A stretch of 64,000 nucleotides of DNA from Bimastos eiseni (lineage: Eukaryota; Annelida; Clitellata; Crassiclitellata; Lumbricidae). The notes beneath the pieces were generated by a model. It saw nothing but the letters and a program-made list of their open reading frames with translations, was not told the origin of the DNA and did not search any database. Positions 1 through 13,556 of the stretch are shown here, in pieces. A program made the position numbers and the translations under genes. Location: the NCBI GenBank assembly GCA_959347315.1, contig OY365808.1, forward strand, positions 3,587,705 through 3,651,704, given 5' to 3'. Each line of letters starts with the position of its first letter. Within the stretch, counting starts at the first letter, position 1.

Positions 1-440
1 TGATAGGACTTGGAAGTGGATGCGCTCTGCCATGAAATTTTGAGCCGGTGAGGTTAGGAGCAATGTGACGGAAGCTGCTACGCTCAAAATGAGTCATAAA
101 TCATGATTGATGATATAAACGTATTTAACGCCGCATCCGTAACAAGGATGATATTATTTTGTCAGACTCGGTTACATGCATACAGAATACATTTTCTATG
201 TTCACATTATTAAAGTTCATAGTCCTTAATCTGACGTTATTTTTGTTCAGTGTTTATTTTCTGGCTTCGTTTCTTCGTCTTTGTTTCTTCAGTCTTCATT
301 TGTCGTGTTGGCGTTGTCTTCCATTGTCCGTATCTGCCGAGGAATCTGAAAAACAATAACAACATGGCAGGTGTTAGCGAAGATGTCTAGTATGTCTCGC
401 CCTCTTCATGGTTTTCATTTATGCTGCCAGGACTGATGAG

Positions 441-443
441 CCA

Positions 444-518
<75 letters not shown>

Positions 519-520
519 GC
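441..520. repeat. (TA)n microsatellite with TATG variants
   Basis: Alternating TA with gta/cat interruptions. Confidence 0.95.
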
Positions 521-987
521 CTAGATCATCCGGCAGCTTTCATGACAGCCATAAGCGGGCAGGTAGAGAGAGTTTGATGCTTTACGTTTATGCTCAATTT
601 TTCATTTGTTCTTATGGCACAAGGACCGCCAAGGTATCCGGGTATCCAACTTTATTTCAAGGCTCAAGGGCCGCCTGAGTAAACACGCAGCCTTCCTTGC
701 ATAAAGGCGCAAGGACCGCCTGAAGGGTCATAATTATTGTGATCTCGCTTATTAAACGTCGATAGACCAATGACGTCATTTACACCAATGTTTGCTGAGA
801 TATTTTGACCTATCACATCCACAAATTCCGCATTGCGGTGTGTCTTATTGACAGCTATTGTTGCTCAGACTTGTCCTATAATCTTTTCCGCCAATCAGAT
901 CACTGACTCCGGTTAGATTGAATCCCAGAAATATATATAATTTATTATTTTTGCCGGGGTGCAATAAGTTTCAAGCGTATATGATGA

Positions 988-1306
988 GCAGAGAGGAATT
1001 TCTCCCGGAATGGTTCGATCATATCCGAATTGGGTCACGCATGGTATTCCTATAAGGTTTCCATAAACGCACCCAAGAGTATCCATCTGCAGTAAGCAGA
1101 GGAATTTCTCCCGGAATGGTTCGATCATATCCGAATTGGGTCACGCATGGTATTCCTATAAGGTTTCCATAAACGCACCCAAGAGTATCCATCTGCAGTA
1201 AGCAGAGGAATTTCTCCCGGAATGGTTCGATCATATCCGAATTGGGTCACGTATGGTATTCCTATAAGGTTTCCATAAACGCACCCAAGAGTATCCATCT
1301 GCAGTA
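988..1306. repeat. 106-bp tandem repeat, three copies
   Basis: The block ggaatttctcccggaatgg recurs at 995, 1101 and 1207, an exact 106-bp period. The units are almost identical (one visible change, cacgcatgg to cacgtatgg). Confidence 0.9.
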
Positions 1307-1309
1307 ATC

Positions 1310-2600
1310 ATAGCACGCCTGGAACGAGACGATTTTACAGCAGCTCCATTTAACCCTCTGCTTATTTACAAGTTTGAAGGTTCTTTCCAATGTTCCACCA
1401 ACCCTTACCTTGTCCGACTACTCTAACTCCTGTCTTGTATCAATACACGCAAAAACCATTACATAGTAGGCTTACACACTAAACCAGTAATAGGTCAATG
1501 AAATAGGCCTACTACCCGATCGATAGAATGTTAAAGTTGAGTGGGTGGCGGGTGGACATTGTCCGACCGTCTCCGACTGTACAGTCCAAGGCGTAAGTAG
1601 CTAAGCAACCGACTGACTTGATGAGTCAGCGACTGTCTGAGCGACTTAGTCGACTGAGCAATCTGCGACTGAAGACCGAGAAAACCCATGAATGGCAATG
1701 CCACAGGTAAAGTAATAACATTAATTGTGGAATTGTAACCTTAGCTGTGGCAATGGATAGAGGTGTCTGTGACGGATGAAGTTGAATGACAGGCAGTGGT
1801 AATGGAGGAACAGAAAACTACGGAATTTTGCTTTGGGTTGCGGGTTGCGGGCAGTTGAGTTGCGTGGAATCAATTTCGCTATTTTGCCTATTCTTAAAAC
1901 TGGCCACGCGATCGGTTGTCTACGCAGCTAACAATAATTGTCTTGGCAAACAATTGTCTTGTGTAACAATAATATTAATGTCTTAGCGAACAATTAGCGA
2001 ACAATTGCCTTAGCGAACTATTGTCTTAGTCGCGAACAATTGCCGTAGCGAATAATTGGACAATCGACCAACTGTTTTAAAGTAGCCTACTCGATCGCAT
2101 GCTATAAGGTCTGGATAATTTGGCCGATATAACATTATATATAGGCCTACCATAATTGAAAGGTACTCAATCGACTTCAGTATTAAATTCAGACCACGAA
2201 TTTTAGCAAAGTCTCTTAACTTAAGTTGCACCCATTAACAGATGCTCTGTGTCTTTACCCTAAGTTCTGTTTCCCATTTTGTGCGACCAGTTTTCTTATC
2301 ATAAATGTACTCAAAAGCGCCTACCACAAACTTAAGTAAGCAAGCAAGTAAGTTAATAAGTACATTATACCTTTAGGCCAACTGCTTATACCACACTTTA
2401 GATTACATGTCATTTAAGCAACATCTACATGTATAGAGCAATCGTGTTAAGTTGTCCGTCCGAGCGATAATTCTGTCCTGCTATCTGGGCTTCATGGAGT
2501 AGGATTGTGGCCTCAGCGGTGCATGGAAGAATACCTAGAATAGGCGCTATATAAACCTTTATACTGGATAAATGAATGAATATAATATGCATTGATATGC
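1310..2600. other. no gene seen downstream of the GAREM-like stop
   Basis: Contains GACTGA-rich degenerate sequence (1590-1690), the AACAATTG repeats and, at 2540-2580, a LINE-like tail gcgctatataaacc. Some of it may be the GAREM-like 3' UTR. Confidence 0.4.
1925..2065. repeat. degenerate AACAATTGTCTTAGCG repeats
   Basis: Roughly seven irregular units containing acaattg and ttagcgaa, with the AATTGT palindrome. Confidence 0.6.
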
Positions 2601-2635
2601 AAATAGGTCATTTTTTTAGTGCCTGCGTTCCGTCA

Positions 2636-3201
2636 TCAGATTTGCTTCGGCCTCCATCCTCCAATGAACTTGACGAGTTTCACAGCATCGAACTCGGTGA
2701 ACTTAAAATCGTCGACGAAGACATTCTTATCCAGTCTCTCCAGCATCGCTCCATCCACCATCCTTTGACGCAGTTCGATGGCATACCTCCACATCCCGAG
2801 CAGGCAAAGGCAGTGGGCCACGTCCTCCACCGTCAACTCCTTCAGATTCAGGTTCACCGGAATCTGGGAAGCCTGTTTTATATCGCGCACGGAGGACAGG
2901 GCGGGTGACAAGGGTCGAACGGGTGGTAGGCGTCTCTTATCCGGCTTACGTTGCAGGCTCCTTGAATCGCAGTTGGTGGTGCTGTTCTGTCGGGTTGGGA
3001 GAAGTGAAGGAGCGGTTTCCGTGACGGACGTGCTTGCTGTTCTCGGTGGAATCACGGGGTTGCTGTAGGGGTTGTCTATGGTCGAGGATGTAAGTGGGGT
3101 GTAGTTGTTCTTCATGCTGTCCGTGTGTCTCAGAAGGACTTTTCCAGGTTGCATATACTCGTAGTGACCACCGTCCGGAATCTCTCCGAATTGAACGATA
3201 T
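2636..3201 (-). CDS. GAREM: GAREM-like exon 5: tyrosine motifs, proline-rich linker, SAM domain, stop
   Basis: Acceptor catccttttcag|ATATCG. Encodes residues 219-406: FGEIPDGGHYEYMQPG, the NPYSNP tyrosine motif, a proline-rich basic stretch and the SAM domain from LKELTVEDVAHC to GGWRPKQI, followed by the stop codon at 2638-2636. Confidence 0.8.
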
Positions 3202-6200
3202 CTGAAAAGGATGAACGACGACATCACTTCTTAGTTAAGAAAACAACGTTCATATCAGCTGCGCTATTGTTTACTTCGCTCGATTCTCAGTGGTTAAATT
3301 CAGCCGGATCCCGCCGGATCTAAGATCCGGAACCTCTGACTTTAGATCCACCACTTCAACCACGAGATCGACTAGATCCGCCACCCAACAGATGAAATTC
3401 ACCACCTTAGCACATGTTTGTTTAAGAAATCAGCCATGCGCACCTTGTTGCACACAGATTTTGTGCTTATCTGAGTAGAAAATATCAATTATATATGTAA
3501 CAGATTCGCCAATTAAGCCTGACTTAGGCTCAAGTTTTAAAATAATTATGTGAAGATACTGCACCCCAGGATAAGAAATGTATCCACTGTCGGTTCTTCT
3601 TTAATGCATCTCTTTATTTTCATTTGTAAGCCCATGCTCGATCGTTCGCTAATTCGTTCGTATGTTCATGAGTACATGCACATTTGTTCAGCAATTGTTC
3701 ATTCCTTCGTTACTCCGCCCATGTATTCCATCCATCCATCCAGTGATCCACCATTCTTCTATTCACCCATAAGTCTATCCATCTATCCATCCATTCTTCC
3801 ACCCATCTACTCATCCATGCATCCATCTAACCAACCATCTTTTCTTCTATCAGGGGATCTATTCATCCATCCATCCATCCATCCATCTATCAATCAGTTA
3901 TTCAACCAGCCATTATTTCCTCATTCGATCCATCCATCGATTCCTCTATCCGTTACAGGAAAGCACTAATGAATCGTCGATGAAATTGTAAGAAAAGAAA
4001 GAATGAATTTAGAAAAACATCTCAAATTAATAAGTTGAATTAATGAATGAATTACAAATAAATGAATCGAATGATCGAACGAATGAATTGTTGGCGAGTT
4101 TCAGGCTAATGAATGAATCCTCAGCGTATTTCGTTGGAATGAATTAATCGTTGTGAATTTCGAATAAATAAATTACTTATCAATGAAATAGTAAATGAAC
4201 AAATTAATGATCAATAGATTTCGATTTTGATCCATGTATATCTAGTGAATGAATGAATGAATCGTAACTGAACTTCGACTGAATTAATGAATCCCAATGG
4301 AATTTAGCCATTGGCGAGACCTGTTTCAAGACTTCTGTCCCAATTTCGCCCCTTAGCCAATCAGTTACCACGAGTACACTGGCTGCATACAATGTCAGTG
4401 GGTAGGTGAGACTGCGAGGGAGAGGACTGGCCATCCGCCCTCGTATGCCGGGGCTAGGAAAATGAAGCCTCTAACACCTCATACCCATGTCAACCTCTCG
4501 AGACTAGATGAAGAGGGTCTGCGTGGTATTGTACCTGGATTCATTTTAGCCTCTGGAGCCTTGAAACCTCGTCCCATATCGTTGACGGCCATCATCCAAT
4601 CCTGGAAAGTCTGTTGACTTCTCCCGCACAATCCTTTTGCTACATCCATCGTTATATCCACGTAGACTGGGATGGCTAAGTTCACCGCATACATTACGTC
4701 TGCAAACAGAAGATAGCAAGCGCCACTAGAGGTAGTGCTGGTGCTGATTGACAGAAGATGAGGAAATGAGTTTATTGAGTAGGCAGGTGAAATAAATGAA
4801 CTGCAGAAGACCGAGAACAGAGCCTAGAAAAACACCGCAGGTGAGGTTGTGCGGACTTGATGAGCAACCAGCAGCAGCATTGACAGTGACAGAGTGCGGA
4901 GAAAGATATAACGATCCATGATAGGGTAGTATCAGAGATTCAAAAGAAACACAGGAAGAACGTGCTTGGTCCATTGCATCAAAAGCGGCAGAGATGGCTA
5001 TAAAAAGGAAAGCAACAGATTTGCTGACGACCAATGGTCATGACAATTTTTTTGTAAACGAGGCGAGGATTGTTTCAGTGATGTTTGGTGTAGGCATATT
5101 GATTTGGGTTTTAATAGGAGTTCGTTTTAAGTGAGATAGTCGTTGAGACGAGAGACGAGACCCGCTGCAAGGGTTTGGATAAGAAAGCCAGATTTGAAGT
5201 TGGAGAGGAATTCCTTGTTTAGGAATTGTTTTTGAGAAGCGGTTCGACAACCGAGTCATGGAAAGTGTAGGTAATGTACCGGTTTATAGAGACAGAACGA
5301 TGATCTTGGTTATAAATGAAGCGAAATTGTGCACAGTCTCTAAATTAGGAAGCTGGGATTTGGTCAAGATAGCATTGTTCGCTTTGAGAGACATGACTGA
5401 GGGTGGTGATTTCTGTGGCAGGCTCGAAAAGGTTGGAACATACAACAGGCGTCAAAGCTGCTAAATAATTATTATGGTCGCCTGAGTTATCTAATTTTCA
5501 AGGTTTTAAGTCTATTGACGATACAGATGTCACCTGAACGTCTCTTTGCTCGTTCCAGGCGACGGCGCGATGATTTGAGAGCTTGACGAAATTATTTTAA
5601 TCCTCAAGAATAAACTTAAATAATTAAACTTAAGGAGTTAAAACGAAATGTTGGGAAACTTTGGGACAGGAGGACTAAGAGCGAAGGGAGTTATGGAATG
5701 TTTGTTTCAGGAGATGGTACGATGCTCCGACAGCATGAAGATATTGATAAGACTTACAGAATTAAACATGAGAATTATACTTGAAGAATTAAATCTACAA
5801 ACTTAAACATAAAGAATTTAACTTAAAGAATTAAAATTAATTGTTAAGAAGCTTTGGGCCTCGGGGAGCAAGAACGACGGGTGTCTTTTGAACGATATTC
5901 ACGCCGGTGAATAAGCTGGTTCCCGCGACTTAGTTTTTTTGGGGCTGCAGAAATTTTGAGATTACGATAACCGTCAATCACGGAATGTATGAATGTAGCC
6001 CTACATGTATGTGTCTAAACGCCGAAATATTGGGTTTTAAGATAAATCTTCACTTAAAAAAAATGATTATTATCAAACTGACACACTGCAGAAAGTTACA
6101 AGATCAAGACTGACAAGATGATATTGCACAGTAGGTCTATGCTAAGCTATAGCATACTGCGTTACTTTGCATCGACGATATCAATAAACATGACATTGCT

Positions 6201-8455
6201 TACTATCGGATATGGGATGTCCGAGAAGGTACTTCTGGTGGTAGGTGTCGATGATTTCCATCAGTCCCAGGGTGGTGCTTTGGTTTCTGGTTCCGCTGAT
6301 GCTGAACGAAACAATGGAATTCTTCTCAAAGACGATCAGATGAGGAGCCGGGGCAACTTTCATCTCCTCCACGATATGCGATATCAACTTTGCTGGTCCG
6401 TATTCTAAGCCAATGTCATCCAGTGAAATAATTTAAACTAACGCATGATAGAATTTGATGCTTTTGATGCATACACGCGTGAATGCATGCATAGGCTACA
6501 GAGCTACTACACGCAATTTTTCAGTTGGATATACATGTATATCTCCGTATTCAGTCGTCTTTTAAAGGTATCCCGACGTTAGCGCTCAGGACAAAAGCGC
6601 CCCGTCATAAGCGCCAACCGTCAATTGCGCCCTGGACAAAGCGCCCCGTCAAAGGCGCCCGTAACTCAAGAGAAGCACGAACGAAAGATGTATAAACACG
6701 TAGGCCTATGTAAGTGAATTTTTTTGATTAAAACTTCAATGAAGCTCTCAACGTAAGCCTAATTGTTAATGTGTTAGGCTAACCCTCTATTGCAGCTTTT
6801 CGAACTTTTCTTCCATCTATTTCAAACTGCGACATTATGTGCGATTCCTCGCAGATATTCCAACAGTGGAACGTTGCCGTGTGTTGGAATCAAAGATAGT
6901 AGGAGTCGATTGAGTCTGATTGTACTTTGATTTAGAAGACTCCGGCTGTCGAAGTCCTGCTCTATAAATTCGATCTTTAACTCGCTAATTCTTTTGTTAA
7001 GATTACAAGATATGTTAAGGAGTCTACGTACTTTGATGTTTGATTAGAATTGGTTAGCTCGATTGATGACCAGCGCCAAGATGCATCAAAATCAGGGATG
7101 TGGTCTCGAGACCGTGGTCTTGGTCTTGAGACGGTCTCGAGACCGGATAACTGCGGTCTTGGGTTTGGCCTCGAAAGTTTCGGTCTTGGTCCTGGTCTCG
7201 GACCATCGGTCTTGGTATTGGTCTCGGATGCGTCGGTCTTGGTCTTGGTCTTAAAGGAACGGTCTTGGGATTGGTCTTCGTCTTAGGTTAGCGTTCTTGG
7301 TCAATTGCCGTATCAGAGCAATTTCTTTGATGTTTGTCGGTTATTTTCGATTAGAGACACCGGTGTTTAGACCATATGTATATATATATGTATATATATA
7401 TGTATATATATATGTATATATATATATGTATATATATATATGTATATATATATATATACACATGTTACTGTGGGCAAAAAATGCATTTGCATTTCAAAAT
7501 TTGCTTTCAAAAATTTCAAGGTTCTGGAACAATCTAATAATTATGTGGTCAGCCTCGTTTAGTCACTATTAACCTACAATTCCGAGTACAAGTAGGCCTA
7601 CATCATTCGAACGGATCGTTCATCTACTTGTCTTAAAGTATTTAGTATTTAAATCGTATACTGTAAGTAATTTATAGTGTGATATTCTCCGGCCGAAGCC
7701 AAGAGCTGAACCCACAAAAGTCCAGACTGGCCGGTAAAACTGTTTCTGGACCATTATTAAGATCAGTATTCTTTAGCAAAAAATTAATTTTTTAAGTGTG
7801 GCATTCCGTTTTAGCGTCTTAATAGATTGAATTGTTTATAAAAAAGAGCATCGGTTTTGGTCTTGGTCTCGGACCCTCGGTCTTGGTCTTGGTCTTGGAC
7901 CACCCGGTCTTGGTCTTGATCTTGGACCTCTCGGTCTTGGTCTCGAGGTTTTGGTCTCGTGCCCAACACTGATCAAAGTATACAAATATAATAAGAAAAT
8001 GGAATTCAATAAGGAAGAGCTAATCGGTTTAAGTTACGATGACAAAAACTATCACATGATTTATCCACAATTTGATGTATGATTTGATGTATGCTCCATG
8101 CTCTTTCGAAGACAAACACAAACGTACATCAAAGTATAATATGCAGACGGCAATGGCACAGTCTGTTTGGGCGTTTAATACGGGGTCGCATTTGACGGGC
8201 ATTTTTGGGCGGGCGCTTATGATGGGGCGCCTATGACGTGGTGCTTTTGTCCTGGGCGCTAACGACGGGGAGACCATTTCAAAAGATCTACATCATTACT
8301 CAGTGTAAGCTACCCTAACGATATTCCTATGTTCTTCACAGAAATCTTTCTATGTCGGATTAAAATTATATAATAATAAAAAATAATAATAATAATAATG
8401 ATGATGATAATAATAATAATAATGATGATGATGATGATGATAATAATAATAATAA

Positions 8456-8521
<66 letters not shown>

Positions 8522-8695
8522 CTCATCCCTTAATTCGTTGCCTGAAGACTTTTTTATTTCCTCGGGGCTGTCACACTGAGAGCGCTTCTGAATAGCTAGT
8601 ACGATACAATACGATAAGTCGTTCCCGAAAACCATCTGTCTCTCTTCGTAGAATAGTTTTATCAACCCGAGGGATCATTATTTACCTCGGGTATA

Positions 8696-8726
<31 letters not shown>

Positions 8727-9907
8727 GACTATGTTATTATTATTATTATTATTATTATGGAGGAGTATGACAAGGCCTTGAGGGTGGTCCTCGCTGAGGT
8801 GCTCAGTCTTGTTCTCACCGACGAGGCATGGCTCTAAGCCACACTGCCCATCAAAAGAGGAGGACTGGGCATCCGATCAGTGGTTTCGCTGGCACTTCCA
8901 GCCTTCTTGGCATCGGCCGCAGCCACTGATATGCTCCAGACAAGGATTCTGCGAGGAAAGCCTAAAAATGACCCTGCCCTGGAGATCCTTCAGGCCAAAT
9001 GGAGGGAAACCAGCGGAGTACCAGAGCCGAAAGAAGCTTGGGCTCACAAACAATCGAGATGGGACGACCCTTTGATCGAGCTCGGAGTGGCAGACCTCGC
9101 CTCCAGAATGCCTGATTCCCAGAATCAGGCACGTCTTAGAGCAGTGGCAGCACCACACGCAGGCGACTGACTCTTAGCCCTACCGATTACAAACTGCGGG
9201 CTGAGACTTGACGATGAGTCCCTGAGGGTGGCGGTGGGTTACAGACTTGGGTTACCTGTCTGTTTACCTCATTCCTGCCAATGCGGTGCCCTGGTCGAGA
9301 GAAACGGATATCACGGTCTCTCATGTGGCCTGGGCCTGACACGCGGCCCTGAACGACATTATTTGTAGAAGCTTAATCCGTGCAGGGATCCCCACTGTCA
9401 AAGAGCCGGTGGGCTTGACCCGATCTGATGGTAAAAGACCAGACGGACTCACTCATATACCATGGCGGGCGGGGCTGTGTTTGATATGGGACGCGACAGT
9501 CTCAGATACAATGGCAACGTCGTATCTGCCAGAAACATCACAAAGAGCGGGCGCAGCGGCCGAGAGGGCGGCGAACCTCAAAACTCAGAAATACGCCGAG
9601 CCAGCCTCCACGTACGTCTTCACACCAGTGGCATTCGAAACCTTTGGCCCCATCAATTCCGAAGGCCAAAGCTTCCTTTCAGAACTGGGACACAGACTGA
9701 GCGCCGTCACTGGGGAGCAGAGGGAGACGACTTTCCTCTACCAGCGCATCTCGATGATTATTCAACGCCACAACGCAGTTGCTTTCAAGGAAACTTTCGC
9801 TGCTCAGGAGTCCAACAAGCAGGGTTACTCCGGACGACATCACCGTTAATTAACATTGAAGACAACAATAATAATGATAATAATAATAATAATACTAATA
9901 CTAATAC

Positions 9908-9942
<35 letters not shown>

Positions 9943-12315
9943 TTAGTAATAAGGAGGATGGAAACATTAGTGCGGCAGCTCGCATACTTTGTTCTGACGA
10001 CACCCCAGCGTCGATTAATGAAGAGACACTGGAACTTCTATGCCAAAATCATACTGCCCCGCCGCGTGACCGCCCAGCCATCCTTCGATCGACCTCAAGC
10101 GCACCCTTCCAGGCCACAGAGCTGGAGATTCGCACAATGATGCGCTCTTTCCAGATGGGGTCGTCGGGCGGCCCTGATGGGCTGCGCCCCCAACACGTGG
10201 CGGAACTGATTGGAGATCCAGACGCGGGACCTGGGCTGCTGAGAGCGACGACTGCTCTTATCAATCTACTACTGGCCGGCATCTGCCCCCAAGAAGTACG
10301 GCCTATCTTATTCGGAGGTACTCTTTTCGCCCTCCGTAAAAGCTGTGGTGGTCTAAGGCCAATAGCCATTGGATACGTGTGGCGTCGACTCGCATCTAAA
10401 TGCGCCAACGCATACGCCGTCCCACGTGTCACGCCGTACCTAACTCCTAAGCAACTGGGGGCTGGCGTTCCCGGAGGCTGCGAGGCGGCAACCCACGCCG
10501 CTAGACGATTCCTGACCAGCACGGATACGAGTTCAATAATGGTGAAGCTTGACATCTCGAACGCTTTCAATAGCTTGCACCGCGATTTCATGCTCGCATC
10601 AGTGGACGAACTCATTCCTAATTTATCCGCATATTGCCATCTTGCCTACGCCGAGGCGACATCTCTGAAATTCGGGAGATTCACGATACAATCGCAAGAA
10701 GGTTCGCAACAGGGCGATCCCTTGGGACCTCTACTTTTCTGCTAACCGCTACAGCCGATCCTTAATCACCTGCTTTCACCATTGGCCTTTGGATACCTCG
10801 ACGACCTCACCTTGGGCAGAGATCCTAAGGTGGTGGAGGCGGATGTTAACTCGATCGAAGAGGGATGTCTGCAACTTGGCCTCGCGCTCAACCGCAAAAA
10901 ATGCGAACTCATATCTTCCGACGCCCATATCAACGACGTTAGTGAAGGCTTCCTAGGACAGTTCGCACCAGTCAATGCATCATCGGCCGAGCTACTAGGG
11001 GCTCCGCTCTCCCCGACGGATGTCCTGCTTTCAGTCCTCGACACTTGTGTGGCCGGCCTTGGAATTGCCCGCGACAGGTTGCAACTAATCGCTAGACAAG
11101 ACGCTCTACTGATCCTTAGACATTCGATCGGCTCGCCTAAACTCATGCATTTATTGAGATGCACCCCTTGCCACGACTACCCGCGTCTATGGCCTTACGA
11201 CGATCTACTGCGAGGAGGGATCGAGCGAATCTTCAACATTTCGATGACTGATGACCAATGGGGTCAGGCCACTCTCCCGATCAGGATGGGAGGACTTGGA
11301 ATTAGGAGGGCGTCCTCGCTGGAACTTTCCGCCTTTTTGGCTTCAGCCGCGGGCACTCTCCAGATCCAGTCCCTCATCTTAGAATCAGTAGCGGTGAAAT
11401 CGGACTCAGCATGCGACTCAGCGATGTCTACCTGGCTTCAACTTACCGAAGCCTCTGCCCCGACGACCCCAGGCCACAAACAAGTCCACTTTGACAGACC
11501 GCTATTAAACGCGGTTCTGTCTGCACTAGAAGAAAAGCTACAGGATCCCTACTACCAGGCGAGACTAAGGGCCTTGCAGTCACCGCACGCCTCGGACTGG
11601 CTATACGCTCTCCCGCTCGTTTCTCGCGATCTCAGACTGGAGGACGATACCGTGAGGGTGGCGGTCGGCCTACGATTAGGGGTGGCCATCTGCGAGCCGC
11701 ACACCTGCGCATGCGGCGCCTTCGTCTCTGCCAGAGGCGCACATGGCCTGTCCTGTTCATTGGGTTTTGGCCGTCAAGCAAGACACTGTAATATCAACAA
11801 CCTTATCCATCGCAGCCTCAACAGAGCCGGTATTCCAGCGGTCAAGAAACCGTGAGGTCTTTCTAGATTAGATGGAAGGAGACCGGACGGGCAGACCCTG
11901 ATACCGTGGAGTGGGGGGGGGGGCGGGCCTTACTTTGGGACGCGACGGTGGTGGACACAGTGGCCGCTTCTTATATCCCCGAGACAGCTTCCACAGCTGG
12001 AGGAGCGGCGGAGATAGCAGCCACAAGGAAACACAAAAAATATTCTGAGCTAGAGAAGAAATACACTTTTGTTCCAATCGCTATAGAGACCTTCGATCCC
12101 CTCAATAGTGAGGTCCTCGCCTTTCTGTCTGAGACTGTACGCCGACTTTCGACAACTACCCGTGACACCCGAGAGACAAACTTCATTTTCCAGAACTTGT
12201 CGGCATTGATCCAACGTTTCAACGCGGTGGCTTTTCAGGGCACCATGTCAAGATTACAATCCACTGACAAGCGGTGGCCCAGATGGCCTGATGACAGATC
12301 CGTTGGCAATGCCAA

Positions 12316-12394
<79 letters not shown>

Positions 12395-13488
12395 TAATGA
12401 TAATAATAATAAAAATAATAATAATAAATTACTAATAATACTTGTAAATGCGGCTGAATTGTGACGATAATGCAATGTTTTTTACAGGTCAAAACATCAA
12501 GTAAAATTTGCATTGAATTAAGCATGTATGCCTAAGCATTATCGTAATGAGAAATATATAGGTCAACATTATCTATTTCAAGGAACTCTTTATCTGCGTA
12601 AAATCCATTCCGTGCGTGGCATACATGGTTATAGGCCCTAGGCCTAGCTAACTTGTTTTTCTTCTAATTCTTCTGCCTACATCATGTGTTTGGTTGAGAG
12701 GAAAGAACGCTTTGCAAAGAATATCTTCAATGCAAATTAGGGGGATTTACTTTCGCGAAAGTACGTGTTATAGGCTACGCCCAAACAAATTTGAAACCGG
12801 AAGAGATTTGAAGTTTTCAGAAAAAAACTTAGTTTAGCGCATAAGAAAGAGGAATGTAGATCTTAAACCCCTTATAAGCTTACTACCAGGTCTTTATATC
12901 CTTCTCTGTCAAATGTCCTAATGAAACCGATCTTCTTCTGTATTGTATTTTCGTTTCTTTTATAAGGATAGCTGTCAAAAGTGGTCATTTACGTCAACGA
13001 TTAATGCAGCATCTCTTGACAACCTCGCTGGTTTGACGCAGCGCTCGCGAAGTAGATGCAGTGTGTCCTGCGCTTTGCTGTCGTACATCGTTTGAGAAAT
13101 GTTCCAGTTTGAGATAATTTGCGACTCCAGACAAAATTAATTGGTAATGAAACTGTGGGACGGTATACGTGACCTTAGGATTTTGTCCAGTATTGGCCTA
13201 TTATAATGTAGGCTATCCATGAGAGTTCGCAGTAACAAATGTCAATGTCAAAGAATTAACGGAGAAAGAAGTTAGACAGCTAGGCCTACATCTAAAGTGG
13301 AAAATACAAGCGGAAAATTGGCGAATATGTTAGAACAAAATGTGTTTCAGACATGAAGTGCAACAAATAGGCAACAAGAATTACAAGATCCATAGATTAG
13401 CCCTAAACGAAGTTGGAAGCCAATAGCCCTGCTAATGACTAAAATGAGTTGCAAATAATAATAATAAAACAATAATAATAATAAAAAC

Positions 13489-13556
<68 letters not shown>

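Noticed and set aside
988..1306. CRISPR array
   Set aside because: Repeats are 106 bp without spacers, in a eukaryotic sequence.
9462..10745. Single 427-codon ORF as one protein
   Set aside because: It is a chimera: an out-of-frame read of retrotransposon copy 1, an asparagine run from the AAT tail, then the true RT frame of copy 2.
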